From: Chitinophagaceae bacterium
Lineage (GTDB): Bacteria; Bacteroidota; Bacteroidia; Chitinophagales; Chitinophagaceae
NCBI GenBank assembly: GCA_947457465.1
Contig: CANGWB010000004.1
Location: forward strand, 53,012-117,011
Length of the DNA: 64,000 nt
Direction: 5' to 3'
Below the pieces are notes generated by a model. That model did no database searches and was not told the origin of the DNA. It saw nothing but the letters and a program-made list of their open reading frames with translations. A program made the translations under genes and the position numbers. Position 1 is the stretch's first letter, and the number at the start of each line of letters is the position of its first letter. This document shows, in pieces, positions 18,512-27,731 of this stretch.

Positions 18512-20059
18512 TTATATGGCTTTTTTACCGAATATGTTTTGTTTAATCTCCACGCGTATGTTCTTGAGAGGAGCAGATTTTTGAAAATCCTCCACCACTT
18601 CGATCACATCCGGGTCGATAAAATCAGCTCGGCTGATATCGATCAGCACACTGCTATTTTCGGGGATTTCTTCGAGCTGACGTTTAATAATCGGTTTATT
18701 CAGGAAACTCGCATCCCGTCGAAAACGGACCAGATAATTGCTTCCACTGGAAGTGACCATGCTGGAGGGGCGAAAGTTCGAGCGGAGGATAAACAGCAAA
18801 CCGATTCCGATACCGATCATTACGCCTTTCAGCAGATCGGTCAATACGATCGCCAGTATGGTGATGATCAAGGGTAGAAATTGATTCCATCCTTTCTGAT
18901 AATACAGTTTAAAGAGCGACGGTTTGGTCAGTTTGTATCCGGTGAAAAGCAGGATCGCCGCTAATGAAGATTTTGGGATCAGGTTCAGCACCTGCGGGAT
19001 GAGTGCAACAGAAAGCAACAGCAGCAATCCATGCAGCATGGTAGACGATTTGGTTCGAGCACCGGCATTCACGTTTGCGGATGAACGAACGATCACACTG
19101 GTTACCGGTAATCCGCCCAGTAACCCGGAAACAACATTGCCGATCCCTTGTGCCTTGAGTTCCCGATTCGTAGGGGTTACCCGTTGGTAGGGATCGAGTT
19201 CATCTACAGCTTCGATACTTAATAAACTTTCAATGCTCGCTACTAATGATAAGGTGATGGCGGTGATCCATACCTGTTGGTTCTTCCACTGCGACCAATC
19301 TGGCCCTGTGAAAAGTGCAAAAAACTCATCGGTTGAACGAGCTTCCGGCAAAATGACAAGGTGCTCGCCCTCTAACGGCGACATCCATCCGGTTCGAAGG
19401 AAAATGGTATTGATTAAAACGCCAGCTATTACTGTCAACAAGGCGCCGGGGATGAAACGGATCCAATTTGTTTTTCCTTTTTGGATCTTTTCCCAGGATA
19501 TCAAGATCAGGACTCCGATGATACCGATGCAAAGTGCAGCCATATCCGGGTTGCCAAGAGCGTTGAACGCATTGACAAACAGATTTCCTTTTCGGGGGGT
19601 ATCCTCATCCATTTCGAAGAGCGAATCATCACCTACTAAGTGTGGAATCTGGTTCAAGATCAGGATCACGCCGATGGCTGCCAGCATGCCCTTGATCACG
19701 CTTCCCGGTATGTAGTCGCCGACTACACCGGCTCGTATGAATCCAAATAGAATTTGAAAGGCGCCCGCCAATATTACAGCAAGCAGGAAAGATTCAAAAC
19801 TAGGCAACAGCGCCAGTGAGGCTGCGACGATCGCAGTTAATCCGGCAGCCGGGCCGCTGACACTGAGATGTGATCTGCTGGCCAATCCAACTACAACGCC
19901 ACCCACCACGCCGGCGATAACACCACTGAACAGCGGTGCGTTGGATGCCAGCGCCACACCCAAACAGAGTGGGAGGGCCACCAGGAAAACTACGATCGCG
20001 GATGTACTGTCATATGGGAGTTGTCGGAGGTAATCGTTTTTTGGGGGAGCTTTCGTCAT
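18512..20059 (-). CDS. SulP family inorganic anion transporter with STAS domain
   Basis: This 515-residue protein has the SulP transporter core (about 20-400), with LPLCLGVALASNAPLFSG near the start and SVSGPAAGLTAIVAASLA in the TM3 binding region. A C-terminal STAS domain (about 430-510; SSVLIDISRADFIDPDVIEVV) follows. Family substrates include sulfate and bicarbonate. The adjacent carbonic anhydrase and SbtA genes favour bicarbonate, as with BicA, but this is inference. The start lies 22 bp after the TolC-family gene upstream. Confidence 0.9.
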   Translation of the reverse strand: MTKAPPKNDYLRQLPYDSTSAIVVFLVALPLCLGVALASNAPLFSGVIAGVVGGVVVGLASRSHLSVSGPAAGLTAIVAASLALLPSFESFLLAVILAGAFQILFGFIRAGVVGDYIPGSVIKGMLAAIGVILILNQIPHLVGDDSLFEMDEDTPRKGNLFVNAFNALGNPDMAALCIGIIGVLILISWEKIQKGKTNWIRFIPGALLTVIAGVLINTIFLRTGWMSPLEGEHLVILPEARSTDEFFALFTGPDWSQWKNQQVWITAITLSLVASIESLLSIEAVDELDPYQRVTPTNRELKAQGIGNVVSGLLGGLPVTSVIVRSSANVNAGARTKSSTMLHGLLLLLSVALIPQVLNLIPKSSLAAILLFTGYKLTKPSLFKLYYQKGWNQFLPLIITILAIVLTDLLKGVMIGIGIGLLFILRSNFRPSSMVTSSGSNYLVRFRRDASFLNKPIIKRQLEEIPENSSVLIDISRADFIDPDVIEVVEDFQKSAPLKNIRVEIKQNIFGKKAI

Positions 20060-20081
20060 TTCCTAGTTTAGGTGAAGATAA

Positions 20082-21503
20082 TCAGTATAGGCTCCCCATC
20101 AAATGATCGATCGCGACGCGTGATTGTTTTCTCTTTGTTTTGAGTTGTAAGAGCTTACTGACCGAATCCAACCAGCGTATCTCGCGGGCATTGACCAGGA
20201 ATAGAGAACTCTCACCCTGCTTGAATCGAAGTATTTCCAGGTCGCGCAATTGTAAGTAGCCTTGTGTTGCGGTTTCCTGTAGTTGAATTTGCTGCAGCAG
20301 GGTGTTGAATTCCAGTAATCGATTCTGCAATTTATTTTCCAGGCCCCATTGTTTCCAGGTCTGCTCCAATTCAGTTTCGCGGATCTTCTGCTTGGCCAAT
20401 TGATACGAGCCTCGACCCATCGATAGTCGGAGTGGTAATTGCATTTTCAGACCATAGCGGAAATTATTTTCAAAAAATGGCTGTGATAAGGTCTTTGAAA
20501 AATCATAGCCTCGACCCAATTGGTTGTATTGAAAACGAACGTCAGGTAGCAGATCTTGAAATTTCAATCGCTTATCGATATCGAGTTCCTGTAATTTCAA
20601 GGGATAGCGTTGCAGTTGTGGGTTCTGTATCCGGAGTTGTCCGACCCAGTCGTTCTCCTTTAAATTTTGGATCGAATCGATGTTCAGTTTTCGCGCGCGG
20701 GCATCCGGCTCCACAGCGGCCGGTAAGTCGTAGGCTACGGCATCCGCTTTCCAAAGGAAATTAGAGAGATCGCGTTGTCCTGTTTGCCATTCCAATTCCG
20801 CTTCCGCCAACATGCCTGCGAGTTGTTGCACCTGCGCCCAGGCTTCGATGGTATCCATAGCGGGACGATCTCCTTTACTAAACAGGTCGCGTATCAACTG
20901 CAAGCGCTGTTCACTGGCCTGATAGGTTTGTTTGGTGACCTGAACCTGCTCGTAGGCCCTGACCCATTCCCAGTACGTATATAAACCTTCCTTGATAAGA
21001 TCATTGAGTGCAATGCGTCTTTCGATCAAACTGGCCTTTTGGAGAACCTGTGCGGTTCGAAGGGTTGCCCGTCTTTTATCCATCAGCAGGTTCTTCGCCA
21101 GCGGAACCGATACGCCGATGTAATTGGTTTCACCTTTTGTGTCGGTCGACAGTACCTCATTGCCTGCAATGAATTCACGTCCTGCATAAAAGGTGGTACC
21201 GAACCAAGTCGGTAAACTCAACTCGGGCCGGTTGTAGTAATAATACATCCGGTCGTTCCACGTTTTTTGCGCGGTTTCATTTTCCAATACCGGATCGAAA
21301 CCCGCACGTGCGATGCGGATCGTTGAGTTGGCCTGATCGATTCTCACCTCAGCTTGAAGGGCGATCGGATGGTATTTGCGGATCCAATCCACCAACTCTT
21401 CCGGAGATAAGGTTGCCGGCTGCGCAAATGCTGACAATGGCAAGGATACGATTGCCAACAGGCGCGTCGCTATAGAAAAATTCAAGAGTCGTTTGCGGAT
21501 CAT
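20082..21503 (-). CDS. TolC family outer-membrane protein of an ABC export set
   Basis: This 473-residue outer-membrane efflux protein has a signal peptide ending near SAFAQPA and the repeat pattern LSPEELVDWIRKYHP. Coiled-coil segments are rich in Gln and Leu. Its ATG overlaps the end of the HlyD-type adaptor gene by 4 bp, so it is the last member of an ABC-HlyD-TolC operon. It is not closely similar to the TolC protein encoded at 4.2 kb. Confidence 0.88.
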   Translation of the reverse strand: MIRKRLLNFSIATRLLAIVSLPLSAFAQPATLSPEELVDWIRKYHPIALQAEVRIDQANSTIRIARAGFDPVLENETAQKTWNDRMYYYYNRPELSLPTWFGTTFYAGREFIAGNEVLSTDTKGETNYIGVSVPLAKNLLMDKRRATLRTAQVLQKASLIERRIALNDLIKEGLYTYWEWVRAYEQVQVTKQTYQASEQRLQLIRDLFSKGDRPAMDTIEAWAQVQQLAGMLAEAELEWQTGQRDLSNFLWKADAVAYDLPAAVEPDARARKLNIDSIQNLKENDWVGQLRIQNPQLQRYPLKLQELDIDKRLKFQDLLPDVRFQYNQLGRGYDFSKTLSQPFFENNFRYGLKMQLPLRLSMGRGSYQLAKQKIRETELEQTWKQWGLENKLQNRLLEFNTLLQQIQLQETATQGYLQLRDLEILRFKQGESSLFLVNAREIRWLDSVSKLLQLKTKRKQSRVAIDHLMGSLY

Positions 21504-22813
21504 TTTTTCGACGGATTGGATTGAGGAACATAGTAGTCGGGCGGGAATCCGTTGATGTTTCGCCAGAGCTCATACCAGATGGGTACATCTTGCAGCAGCG
21601 CCATTCCTTGTGCACCGGCGCCCATACGCAGTTGTACAGGCCAAGGCTTGTCGTTTGGATCTTCAGCAACCAGGATGCGAAATTTTCCGTCTTCATTCAC
21701 GTTTCGTTCAACGGCGGCGATGATCCCGCCGAATGTTCCATACGATGCCTGTGGCCATCCACTGAACACGATCGCCGGAAATCCATCAAACCAAAAGCGA
21801 ACGCTTTGTCCGAGGTTCACCAAGGGTAGGTCGACTGGACTGATGAATAGTTCAACCGCTTTTTGCATTTGATCGGGTACAATATCCAAGATCCGTTCGC
21901 CCTCTTTTACAATCTCTCCGATACCGGCTTTGCGGGCGTTGATCACCTGACCGTCTTGCGGAGCGAGAATAAAATACATGTCGTTTCGGATGGAATAACT
22001 GGCATACAGGTTTTGCAGTTTTGCTGTTTCTGCTTCACCGCCGGCCGCCTCCGATAGTGCTTGCAATTGTTCGCCTTGAGTCTTGGCGATCTTTTCAGCA
22101 TAGGACTGTCGTATCGAATTTTGTTCGATCTCAAGAATGGTCTGCTCCTGGCGTTCATTGGCCAGTTTATTTTCAGCTGAAACCTTCTTAGCCAAGGCAT
22201 TTTGGAAATTGACCTTACGGCGCTCCAGGTCGACCAGCGAAATGGCGCCTGACTGAAACAAATCTTGTCCCGCACTCAGCTGACGTTCATTCACGGCTAC
22301 TTCGTTCTGTGCCGCCTGCAGATCTTGCTGTGCTGCCTCAATTTTTCGGCGTTGCTGATCCAGTTTATTCCTGTTTTGTTCCAGTTTGAATTGCTGTTCT
22401 TGTTGAAGCGCATCTAACTGTGAGCCGGCTCTGTCTGCTTTGGATCGGTAGAGAACTACGCTTCGCTGTTTAGCATCGAGTTGCTCTCCGGTTCGTTGAA
22501 CGAGTTGGGGGTCGAGATACGATTCTTTGACCTCGGTCAGTTTCAAAATTGTATCTCCTTTTTTGACGCGGTCCCCCTCTTTTACGTTCCAGCTTACGAT
22601 TCGTCCGCCGATGATCGTATTGATCTGTTGAGGACGTTGCTCAGGGCGCAGTGTAGTCACCCGACCCTTTGAACGGATGTTCTGTGTCCAGGGAAGAAAC
22701 AAAAACAAGAGTAGTACGAACAATATTCCCCAGAACCAGTATCGAACCCGGCTTTTCTGGTCGTATCGGTATATATGCTCCTGTACAGCGGAGCTCATTT
22801 GAAATGGATTCAT
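21500..22813 (-). CDS. HlyD family secretion adaptor
   Basis: This 437-residue protein has one N-terminal transmembrane helix (about 25-46; WFWGILFVLLLFLFLPW), then a lipoyl half-domain (GGRIVSWNVKEGDRVKKGD). A very long coiled-coil hairpin (about 105-260) and a second lipoyl half (ILAPQDGQVINARKAGIGE) follow. This is the layout of type I secretion adaptors. Start and stop overlap the flanking genes by 4 bp on each side, pointing to tight coupling with the ABC and TolC genes. Confidence 0.9.
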   Translation of the reverse strand: MNPFQMSSAVQEHIYRYDQKSRVRYWFWGILFVLLLFLFLPWTQNIRSKGRVTTLRPEQRPQQINTIIGGRIVSWNVKEGDRVKKGDTILKLTEVKESYLDPQLVQRTGEQLDAKQRSVVLYRSKADRAGSQLDALQQEQQFKLEQNRNKLDQQRRKIEAAQQDLQAAQNEVAVNERQLSAGQDLFQSGAISLVDLERRKVNFQNALAKKVSAENKLANERQEQTILEIEQNSIRQSYAEKIAKTQGEQLQALSEAAGGEAETAKLQNLYASYSIRNDMYFILAPQDGQVINARKAGIGEIVKEGERILDIVPDQMQKAVELFISPVDLPLVNLGQSVRFWFDGFPAIVFSGWPQASYGTFGGIIAAVERNVNEDGKFRILVAEDPNDKPWPVQLRMGAGAQGMALLQDVPIWYELWRNINGFPPDYYVPQSNPSKK

Positions 22814-24480
22814 GGTTGTTGGATTTTCATTTCAGGACGGGGGGAGCTCATATCGATCCGGTAGGGCACACGACTGATGAACTCCTGATCGCTGGTGATC
22901 ACCACAACGGTTGTGGTTTCCGGAAGCTGGAGCAGATAGTCCTGTATCGCTTGCCGATCACTGGCGCTGCATCCCCGCCAGGGCTCTTCCAGTAATAACA
23001 AACGAGGCTTTTTTGCAAGGGCTCGCATCAAGAGGATCTTACGGATCGTGCTGCCCGACAGACGGGCGCCAAGCGGACTCACCTTGGTATCCCATCCGGC
23101 CTCCCAAGATTGTATCTGTTTGTCGAAATGGATCTTTTTAGAGATATCCATTAATTCATCTACGGGGATCTCCATTTTACCAAGTGTTACATTCTCCCAA
23201 ACGGTTCCCTGGAAAATGTGCAAGCCGCTCAAACTGATTCCGATCTGTGCGCGCATGGAGTCTGATTGGTAATTCGAGATTGGTATCCCATCGAAGGACA
23301 GCTCACCCTCAAAACCAGTATAAATACCTCCCATCAGCTGAAGCAAGGTTGATTTTCCGCTGCCTTCCGGTCCTACGATACAGGCTTTACCACCGGCAGG
23401 TATGGATGCATGGTCTACATGCAGGATGGGGTGATTATCCTGAAATCCGAACTGCAGATTACGAAGGTTGATCTCTACGCCCTGGTTCCTCCACGGCATC
23501 ACCAATTTCCCGCTTGATTCTACTTCTTTGTCAGTAACAGAGGAGATTTTATCGATGGAAGTGAGCACGTCATATACACTATCCAAGTTGCCGATCAGCT
23601 TTTCTACGGCACCGATCACAATGATGATCACGATCTCCGCGGCAATGAACTGACCGATGTTCAATTGCTGATCGAGTAAGAGGATGGAACCCACCAAAAG
23701 CATCCCGAGCGTGATGAGGGTTTTGAATGCCACCAGGATCCGGTATTGGAATAGCAGGATCTTGAAGTGCTCGGTGCGTTTTGTGAGATAGCGGATGGTG
23801 CGGCGCTCGGCATTGCGGGTCAGGATCGGTCCGTCCGGTTCGAACTTAAAGGCCTTGATCCCACGGGCCATCTCCTCGAGCCAGGCGGCCAGACTGTATT
23901 TGTGGCTGCTTTCCGCCAAGCTGCTGGACAGTCCTTGTGCTCCTGTGTAGAAGAGGATCCCACCCAACACAACTACCAAAAATATTCCGAACAGAATGAA
24001 AGCGGGATGGTAAAATGATAACAGGATCAATCCGAACAGGATCTGGATGCTTGCCGTTGGAAAATCCAAGAGTAGCTTGGAGAGTCCTTTTTGCAGTGCG
24101 GGTATCTCAAAAAATCGATTGACCAACTCGGGCAGATAGTATTCATCTGCTTTTTTTAGATCGATCAACGGGAGTTTGTTTGCGATGCCCTGTGTATATC
24201 GGACAAAAAGGGTTTGCTGGATCTTTTCGATCAACTTCATTTGGTTGATGTACATCAGTCCGGTTGCCAACACACCGCCTACCACGGCGATGATCAGGAT
24301 GACCAGTGAGGTGGAAAACGTACCACCTAGTACAAAATTGATGATACTCTGTATTCCCACAGGCAGGGAGAGCTGGATCACCCCGGCCAGGATCGCGTAA
24401 AAGTATATGGAGGAGAAGGTGGATCGTTCCTCTTTTATCAGTTGCCAAATACGTGCAACCGGAGATTTTTTAATGGACAT
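22810..24480 (-). CDS. ABC half-transporter (type I secretion-like) with degenerate ATPase motifs
   Basis: This 556-residue protein has a six-helix ABC exporter domain (about 20-310) fused to a nucleotide-binding domain. Walker A is intact (GPEGSGKST, about residue 370). Other motifs are altered. The Q-loop Gln position reads Ser (GISLSGLHIF), the signature is LSGST instead of LSGGQ, and Walker B is LLLLEEP with Glu replacing Asp. The H-loop His is replaced (VITSDQEF). The catalytic Glu after Walker B remains. No peptidase domain is present. It heads an operon with HlyD and TolC genes. ATP hydrolysis by a homodimer is doubtful by standard criteria. Confidence 0.88.
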   Translation of the reverse strand: MSIKKSPVARIWQLIKEERSTFSSIYFYAILAGVIQLSLPVGIQSIINFVLGGTFSTSLVILIIAVVGGVLATGLMYINQMKLIEKIQQTLFVRYTQGIANKLPLIDLKKADEYYLPELVNRFFEIPALQKGLSKLLLDFPTASIQILFGLILLSFYHPAFILFGIFLVVVLGGILFYTGAQGLSSSLAESSHKYSLAAWLEEMARGIKAFKFEPDGPILTRNAERRTIRYLTKRTEHFKILLFQYRILVAFKTLITLGMLLVGSILLLDQQLNIGQFIAAEIVIIIVIGAVEKLIGNLDSVYDVLTSIDKISSVTDKEVESSGKLVMPWRNQGVEINLRNLQFGFQDNHPILHVDHASIPAGGKACIVGPEGSGKSTLLQLMGGIYTGFEGELSFDGIPISNYQSDSMRAQIGISLSGLHIFQGTVWENVTLGKMEIPVDELMDISKKIHFDKQIQSWEAGWDTKVSPLGARLSGSTIRKILLMRALAKKPRLLLLEEPWRGCSASDRQAIQDYLLQLPETTTVVVITSDQEFISRVPYRIDMSSPRPEMKIQQP

Positions 24481-24539
24481 ATTGATTTGTTGATGTGGAA
24501 GTTAGGAGCAGGCAAGAGCAGTGTCCGCCATTCTGTACA

Positions 24540-24818
24540 TCAACAAAAATCCGGAGGCGGGGTTTGTAAATCCAACGCCCGATCGACAGGTAGTTGACTG
24601 ATCGTAGCAGGTATGATGGTAAGGGCTTCAGCAAAATCCCAATTGTGATAAGAGGGAAGATGCTCTTCGGTCGGATTGAACATCTTACCGCCAGTATTGC
24701 TCTTTTCCTCGTCAATGAGAAAAACGGTCACCTCAGGCTCCGGCAGCAGTGATTGCGCAGCTGGTGCCAACACCGTGAGGGATAGAACGATCAGGGCTAT
24801 GCAGGCTTTCCATTTCAC
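24540..24818 (-). CDS. Small secreted hypothetical protein (92 aa, GTG start)
   Basis: The reading frame can start upstream at 24869. The GTG at 24816-24818 is preferred because it begins a clean signal peptide (KWKACIALIVLSLTVLAPAAQ). It also lies 4 nt after TATTTTTG, an exact -7 box. The mature part has an acidic stretch (VFLIDEEKSN) and ends near PPPDFC. No family is recognised. It precedes the ABC export operon on the same strand with a 59-bp gap, so it could be the first gene of that unit. Confidence 0.6.
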   Translation of the reverse strand: MKWKACIALIVLSLTVLAPAAQSLLPEPEVTVFLIDEEKSNTGGKMFNPTEEHLPSYHNWDFAEALTIIPATISQLPVDRALDLQTPPPDFC

Positions 24819-24822
24819 GCAG

Positions 24823-24830
24823 CAAAAATA
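24823..24830 (-). promoter_or_regulatory. Putative -7 box of the small secreted protein gene
   Basis: The minus-strand sequence TATTTTTG matches TAnnTTTG exactly and is separated by 4 nt from the GTG start. This decides the start choice for that gene. Confidence 0.5.
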
Positions 24831-24962
24831 TATCTTGAAGACCTTATTCACCCTGATTAAGGGGGTCATTCCCGAAAATTGACATTAATTTGACTTGTTT
24901 CAGGCTAGTTCTGCTGATACATTAGCCAAATAAATAAGATAAAAGCTAAACAAACTACCAAT

Positions 24963-26114
24963 TTGGGACTCAAAAGCCTCTTTTCTGACTTCTTTCATAG
25001 CGAGAAATCCTCCGGGATCGTTCTGATCGGCTGTACCATACTATCCCTTCTTGTTGCAAACTCTGCTTGGGGCGAGTCCTATCACCATTTTTGGGAAACC
25101 CAGATCGGTCCCTATTCACTGGAGTTTTGGATCAATGACGGGCTGATGGCTATTTTCTTTCTGATGGTTGGGCTGGAGATCGAACGGGAGATCTATGTAG
25201 GCGAACTCTCTTCTCCCCGGCAAGCCATCCTGCCCATCGTGGCGGCAATGGGAGGCATGCTGGTGCCCGCGGCCATACATTTTGTTTTTAACGAAGGAAC
25301 TCCCACTGCAGCCGGATTCGGTATCCCCATGGCAACCGATATCGCTTTTGCACTCGGTATCCTATCGCTGGCCGGTAAATCAGTTCCTCTATCCCTTAAA
25401 ATCTTTCTCACAGCTCTTGCCATCATCGATGATCTGGGCGCCATCCTGGTGATCGCTGTTTTCTATACAAACGAACTTTCTCTTTCAGACCTGTTCATAT
25501 CCCTGGGCATTTTCGTGGCCCTTTTCATTATGGGAAAAATGGGTGTTCGACGGCTGGTGTTTTTTCTGATCCCCGGTGTTTTCATGTGGTATTTTCTTCA
25601 CGAATCAGGAGTACATGCTACTATCAGCGGCGTGCTGCTTGCGTTTGCGATTCCTTTCGCCGGCACCGGATCTGATTCACCTTCCTATCGGTTGCAGCAT
25701 GCTTTGCATAACCCGGTCGCGTTCGGGATCGTTCCGCTTTTTGCACTCGCCAATACGGGGATTAAATTGGAGCCTGCCTTCTACAATAGTTTGCTCTCCC
25801 TGAACAGTCTGGGTATTATCGGGGGCTTGGTATTAGGTAAGCCTATCGGCATTTTGAGTTTTTGCTGGCTCTCTGTGAAGATGGGTTGGGGGGCGCTACC
25901 TAAGCAGGTGAACTGGAAACAACTATTCGGAGTCGGCATGCTTGCAGGCATCGGTTTCACCATGTCGATCTTCATCACCCTATTAGCGTTTGATGAAGTT
26001 CAAACGGTGAACGATTCTAAGATCGCTATTCTCACCGCATCATTGGTGGCGGCGTTGGCTGGATTGTTCTATTTGCGCAGCGTTGGGTCTTCTTCCAGTT
26101 CGACGGAGGAGTGA
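24963..26114 (+). CDS. nhaA: Na+/H+ antiporter NhaA, TTG start
   Basis: This 383-residue antiporter has about 12 membrane helices. The Asp pair for ion binding lies in AIIDDLGAILVI, and ATDIAFALGILSLAG precedes it. The N-terminus LKSLFSDFFHSEKSSGIVLIG matches the family start, but no ATG exists there, so TTG at 24963 is the start. The next in-frame Met would delete the first helix. The 3' end overlaps the convergent small membrane protein gene by 46 bp. Confidence 0.92.
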   Translation: MGLKSLFSDFFHSEKSSGIVLIGCTILSLLVANSAWGESYHHFWETQIGPYSLEFWINDGLMAIFFLMVGLEIEREIYVGELSSPRQAILPIVAAMGGMLVPAAIHFVFNEGTPTAAGFGIPMATDIAFALGILSLAGKSVPLSLKIFLTALAIIDDLGAILVIAVFYTNELSLSDLFISLGIFVALFIMGKMGVRRLVFFLIPGVFMWYFLHESGVHATISGVLLAFAIPFAGTGSDSPSYRLQHALHNPVAFGIVPLFALANTGIKLEPAFYNSLLSLNSLGIIGGLVLGKPIGILSFCWLSVKMGWGALPKQVNWKQLFGVGMLAGIGFTMSIFITLLAFDEVQTVNDSKIAILTASLVAALAGLFYLRSVGSSSSSTEE

Positions 26115-26338
26115 GGGATCCGATCGTATTCTTCTTTCCAGGCATACCAACCGAAGATCATCAGTCCGATGGCAATCGGTGTAAAGATGCCGATGATGAT
26201 GATCCATACGATCGGATTATTGATGTCTTTTTGTCCGGCCGGATCGACGAAGCGAAACGCGGCATCCACCAAGCCGTAAATAGCCAGCGGACCCATTGCG
26301 ATCCAGATCAATCCGAAGTATTTTTTCAGTGCATTCAT
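26069..26338 (-). CDS. Small two-helix membrane protein (DUF6814-like)
   Basis: This 89-residue protein has two hydrophobic helices (about 9-28 and 43-66) and a charged C-terminal tail. Such proteins are often encoded next to MHS-type MFS transporters in Bacteroidota, and here the gene starts 3 bp after the MFS gene stop. A role as an accessory subunit of that transporter is inferred from linkage. Its 3' end overlaps nhaA on the other strand by 46 bp, an unusually long coding overlap for convergent genes. Confidence 0.7.
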   Translation of the reverse strand: MNALKKYFGLIWIAMGPLAIYGLVDAAFRFVDPAGQKDINNPIVWIIIIGIFTPIAIGLMIFGWYAWKEEYDRIPHSSVELEEDPTLRK

Positions 26339-26341
26339 AGT

Positions 26342-27682
26342 TCAGTCCATTACGTTTTCATCAGCTTTATTATCGAGATATAATACACCGATCACGAAGC
26401 ACAGGGCTGTGATGGCGATCGGATACCAGAGTCCGACCAGCGGATCCTCCGGAAAAGAAGTACTCAACAGCAGCCCGATAAAAGGCACGAGTCCGCCGAA
26501 CACCCCATTCCCGATGTGATAAGGCAGACTCATCGAGGTGTAACGAATGCGTGTGGGAAATAATTCGACAAGGAATGCGGCAATCGGTCCGTATACCATC
26601 GTTACATAGAGGATCAGTAAAAAGACCAGCCCCACGAAACGCCAATACATTTCGTTGGAAAGTGTGATCACGCTCGCACCCGGATCAAGTGCAATGCTGT
26701 GCTCCAGAAAATATCCGAAAATGGGACGGTACGTAAGTACTGCCAGCAGCATGCCGCTCATCAGGATCCATTTTCGACCGATGCGGTCACTTAGCCAGCC
26801 GAAAAAAACGAAGAAAGGCGTTGCGCCCGCAATGGCCCAAAGCAGGATCGTTCGACTTTGTTCGAAATCCAGTTTGCATTTGGTTTCCAAAAAACTTTGT
26901 GCATAGAATTGTCCGGTATACCAAACCACGCCCTCTCCCATAACAGCTCCGAACAACGCGAGTAATACCATTTTGAAATTCGCGCGATGCTGAAAAGATT
27001 CCTTCAGCGGATTTACTGAAGTCTTCCCGCTCGATTTCAGTTCGGCGAACAGTGGTGATTCGGACATATTCATTCGTATATAGATCGATACACCAACGAG
27101 CAGCAGTGAGATCCAAAACGGATATCGCCATCCACCCCACTCAGCGGTAAAGGATGCTTCCGGCATACTTGATTTCACCAGCAAGATCACACCCAGTGCC
27201 ACGAATAAGCCGAGCGTGGCAGTTGTTTGTATCCAACTGGTATAATATCCTCTTCGGTTGACAGGGGCATGTTCGGCCACATAGGTGGCCGCTCCTCCAT
27301 ACTCTCCGCCAAGGGCTAGTCCCTGTACCAGGCGCAGCAACAAAACAAGTATTGGCGCGAGTATGCCGATGGACGCATATCCGGGTATACAGCCGATCAA
27401 AAAGGTAGAGCCACCCATCAATAGCAAGGTCAGGAGGAACGTGTACTTGCGCCCTACTTTATCGCCCAATCGTCCGAACACCAAGGCGCCAAACGGCCGT
27501 ACGATGAAACCGGCAGCAAAAATGGCCAGTGTGCTCAGTAAAGCTGCGGTGGGATTACCGGTCGGAAAGAATTGTACCGACAGGGTTTTTGCCAGCATCC
27601 CGAAAAGATAGAAGTCGTACCACTCAATCATAGTGCCCACCGAGGAGGCACCGATGATGCGGCCGATGGAAGATTGTGCCAT
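26342..27682 (-). CDS. MFS transporter, metabolite:H+ symporter (MHS/ProP-like)
   Basis: This 446-residue transporter has 12 membrane helices. The family start is GASSVGTMIEWYDFYLFG, and the TM2-3 loop signature is FGRLGDKVGRKYTF, with a second GWLSDRIGRK. MHS relatives move organic acids, proline or betaine with protons. It is divergent from acetyl-CoA synthetase, with 49 bp between them, so uptake of acetate or another short carboxylate is plausible. The start MAQSSIGR is chosen over an upstream Met because TATCTTTC, a -7-like box, lies 4 nt before it. Confidence 0.88.
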   Translation of the reverse strand: MAQSSIGRIIGASSVGTMIEWYDFYLFGMLAKTLSVQFFPTGNPTAALLSTLAIFAAGFIVRPFGALVFGRLGDKVGRKYTFLLTLLLMGGSTFLIGCIPGYASIGILAPILVLLLRLVQGLALGGEYGGAATYVAEHAPVNRRGYYTSWIQTTATLGLFVALGVILLVKSSMPEASFTAEWGGWRYPFWISLLLVGVSIYIRMNMSESPLFAELKSSGKTSVNPLKESFQHRANFKMVLLALFGAVMGEGVVWYTGQFYAQSFLETKCKLDFEQSRTILLWAIAGATPFFVFFGWLSDRIGRKWILMSGMLLAVLTYRPIFGYFLEHSIALDPGASVITLSNEMYWRFVGLVFLLILYVTMVYGPIAAFLVELFPTRIRYTSMSLPYHIGNGVFGGLVPFIGLLLSTSFPEDPLVGLWYPIAITALCFVIGVLYLDNKADENVMD

Positions 27683-27731
27683 TTCCGAAAGATAGTTGAT
27701 AATTTTATACGCCTCTCCTGAAACCAACCGT
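27683..27731. promoter_or_regulatory. Divergent promoter region between the MFS gene and acs
   Basis: Only 49 bp separate the two start codons. TATCTTTC on the minus strand (27687-27694) is a -7-like box for the MFS gene. On the plus strand an AT-rich run is present but no full consensus. The two genes may be controlled together. Confidence 0.4.

Noticed and set aside
24470..24715. Alternative 81-residue frame overlapping the small secreted gene
   Set aside because: Lacks a signal peptide and promoter box, while the other frame has both.
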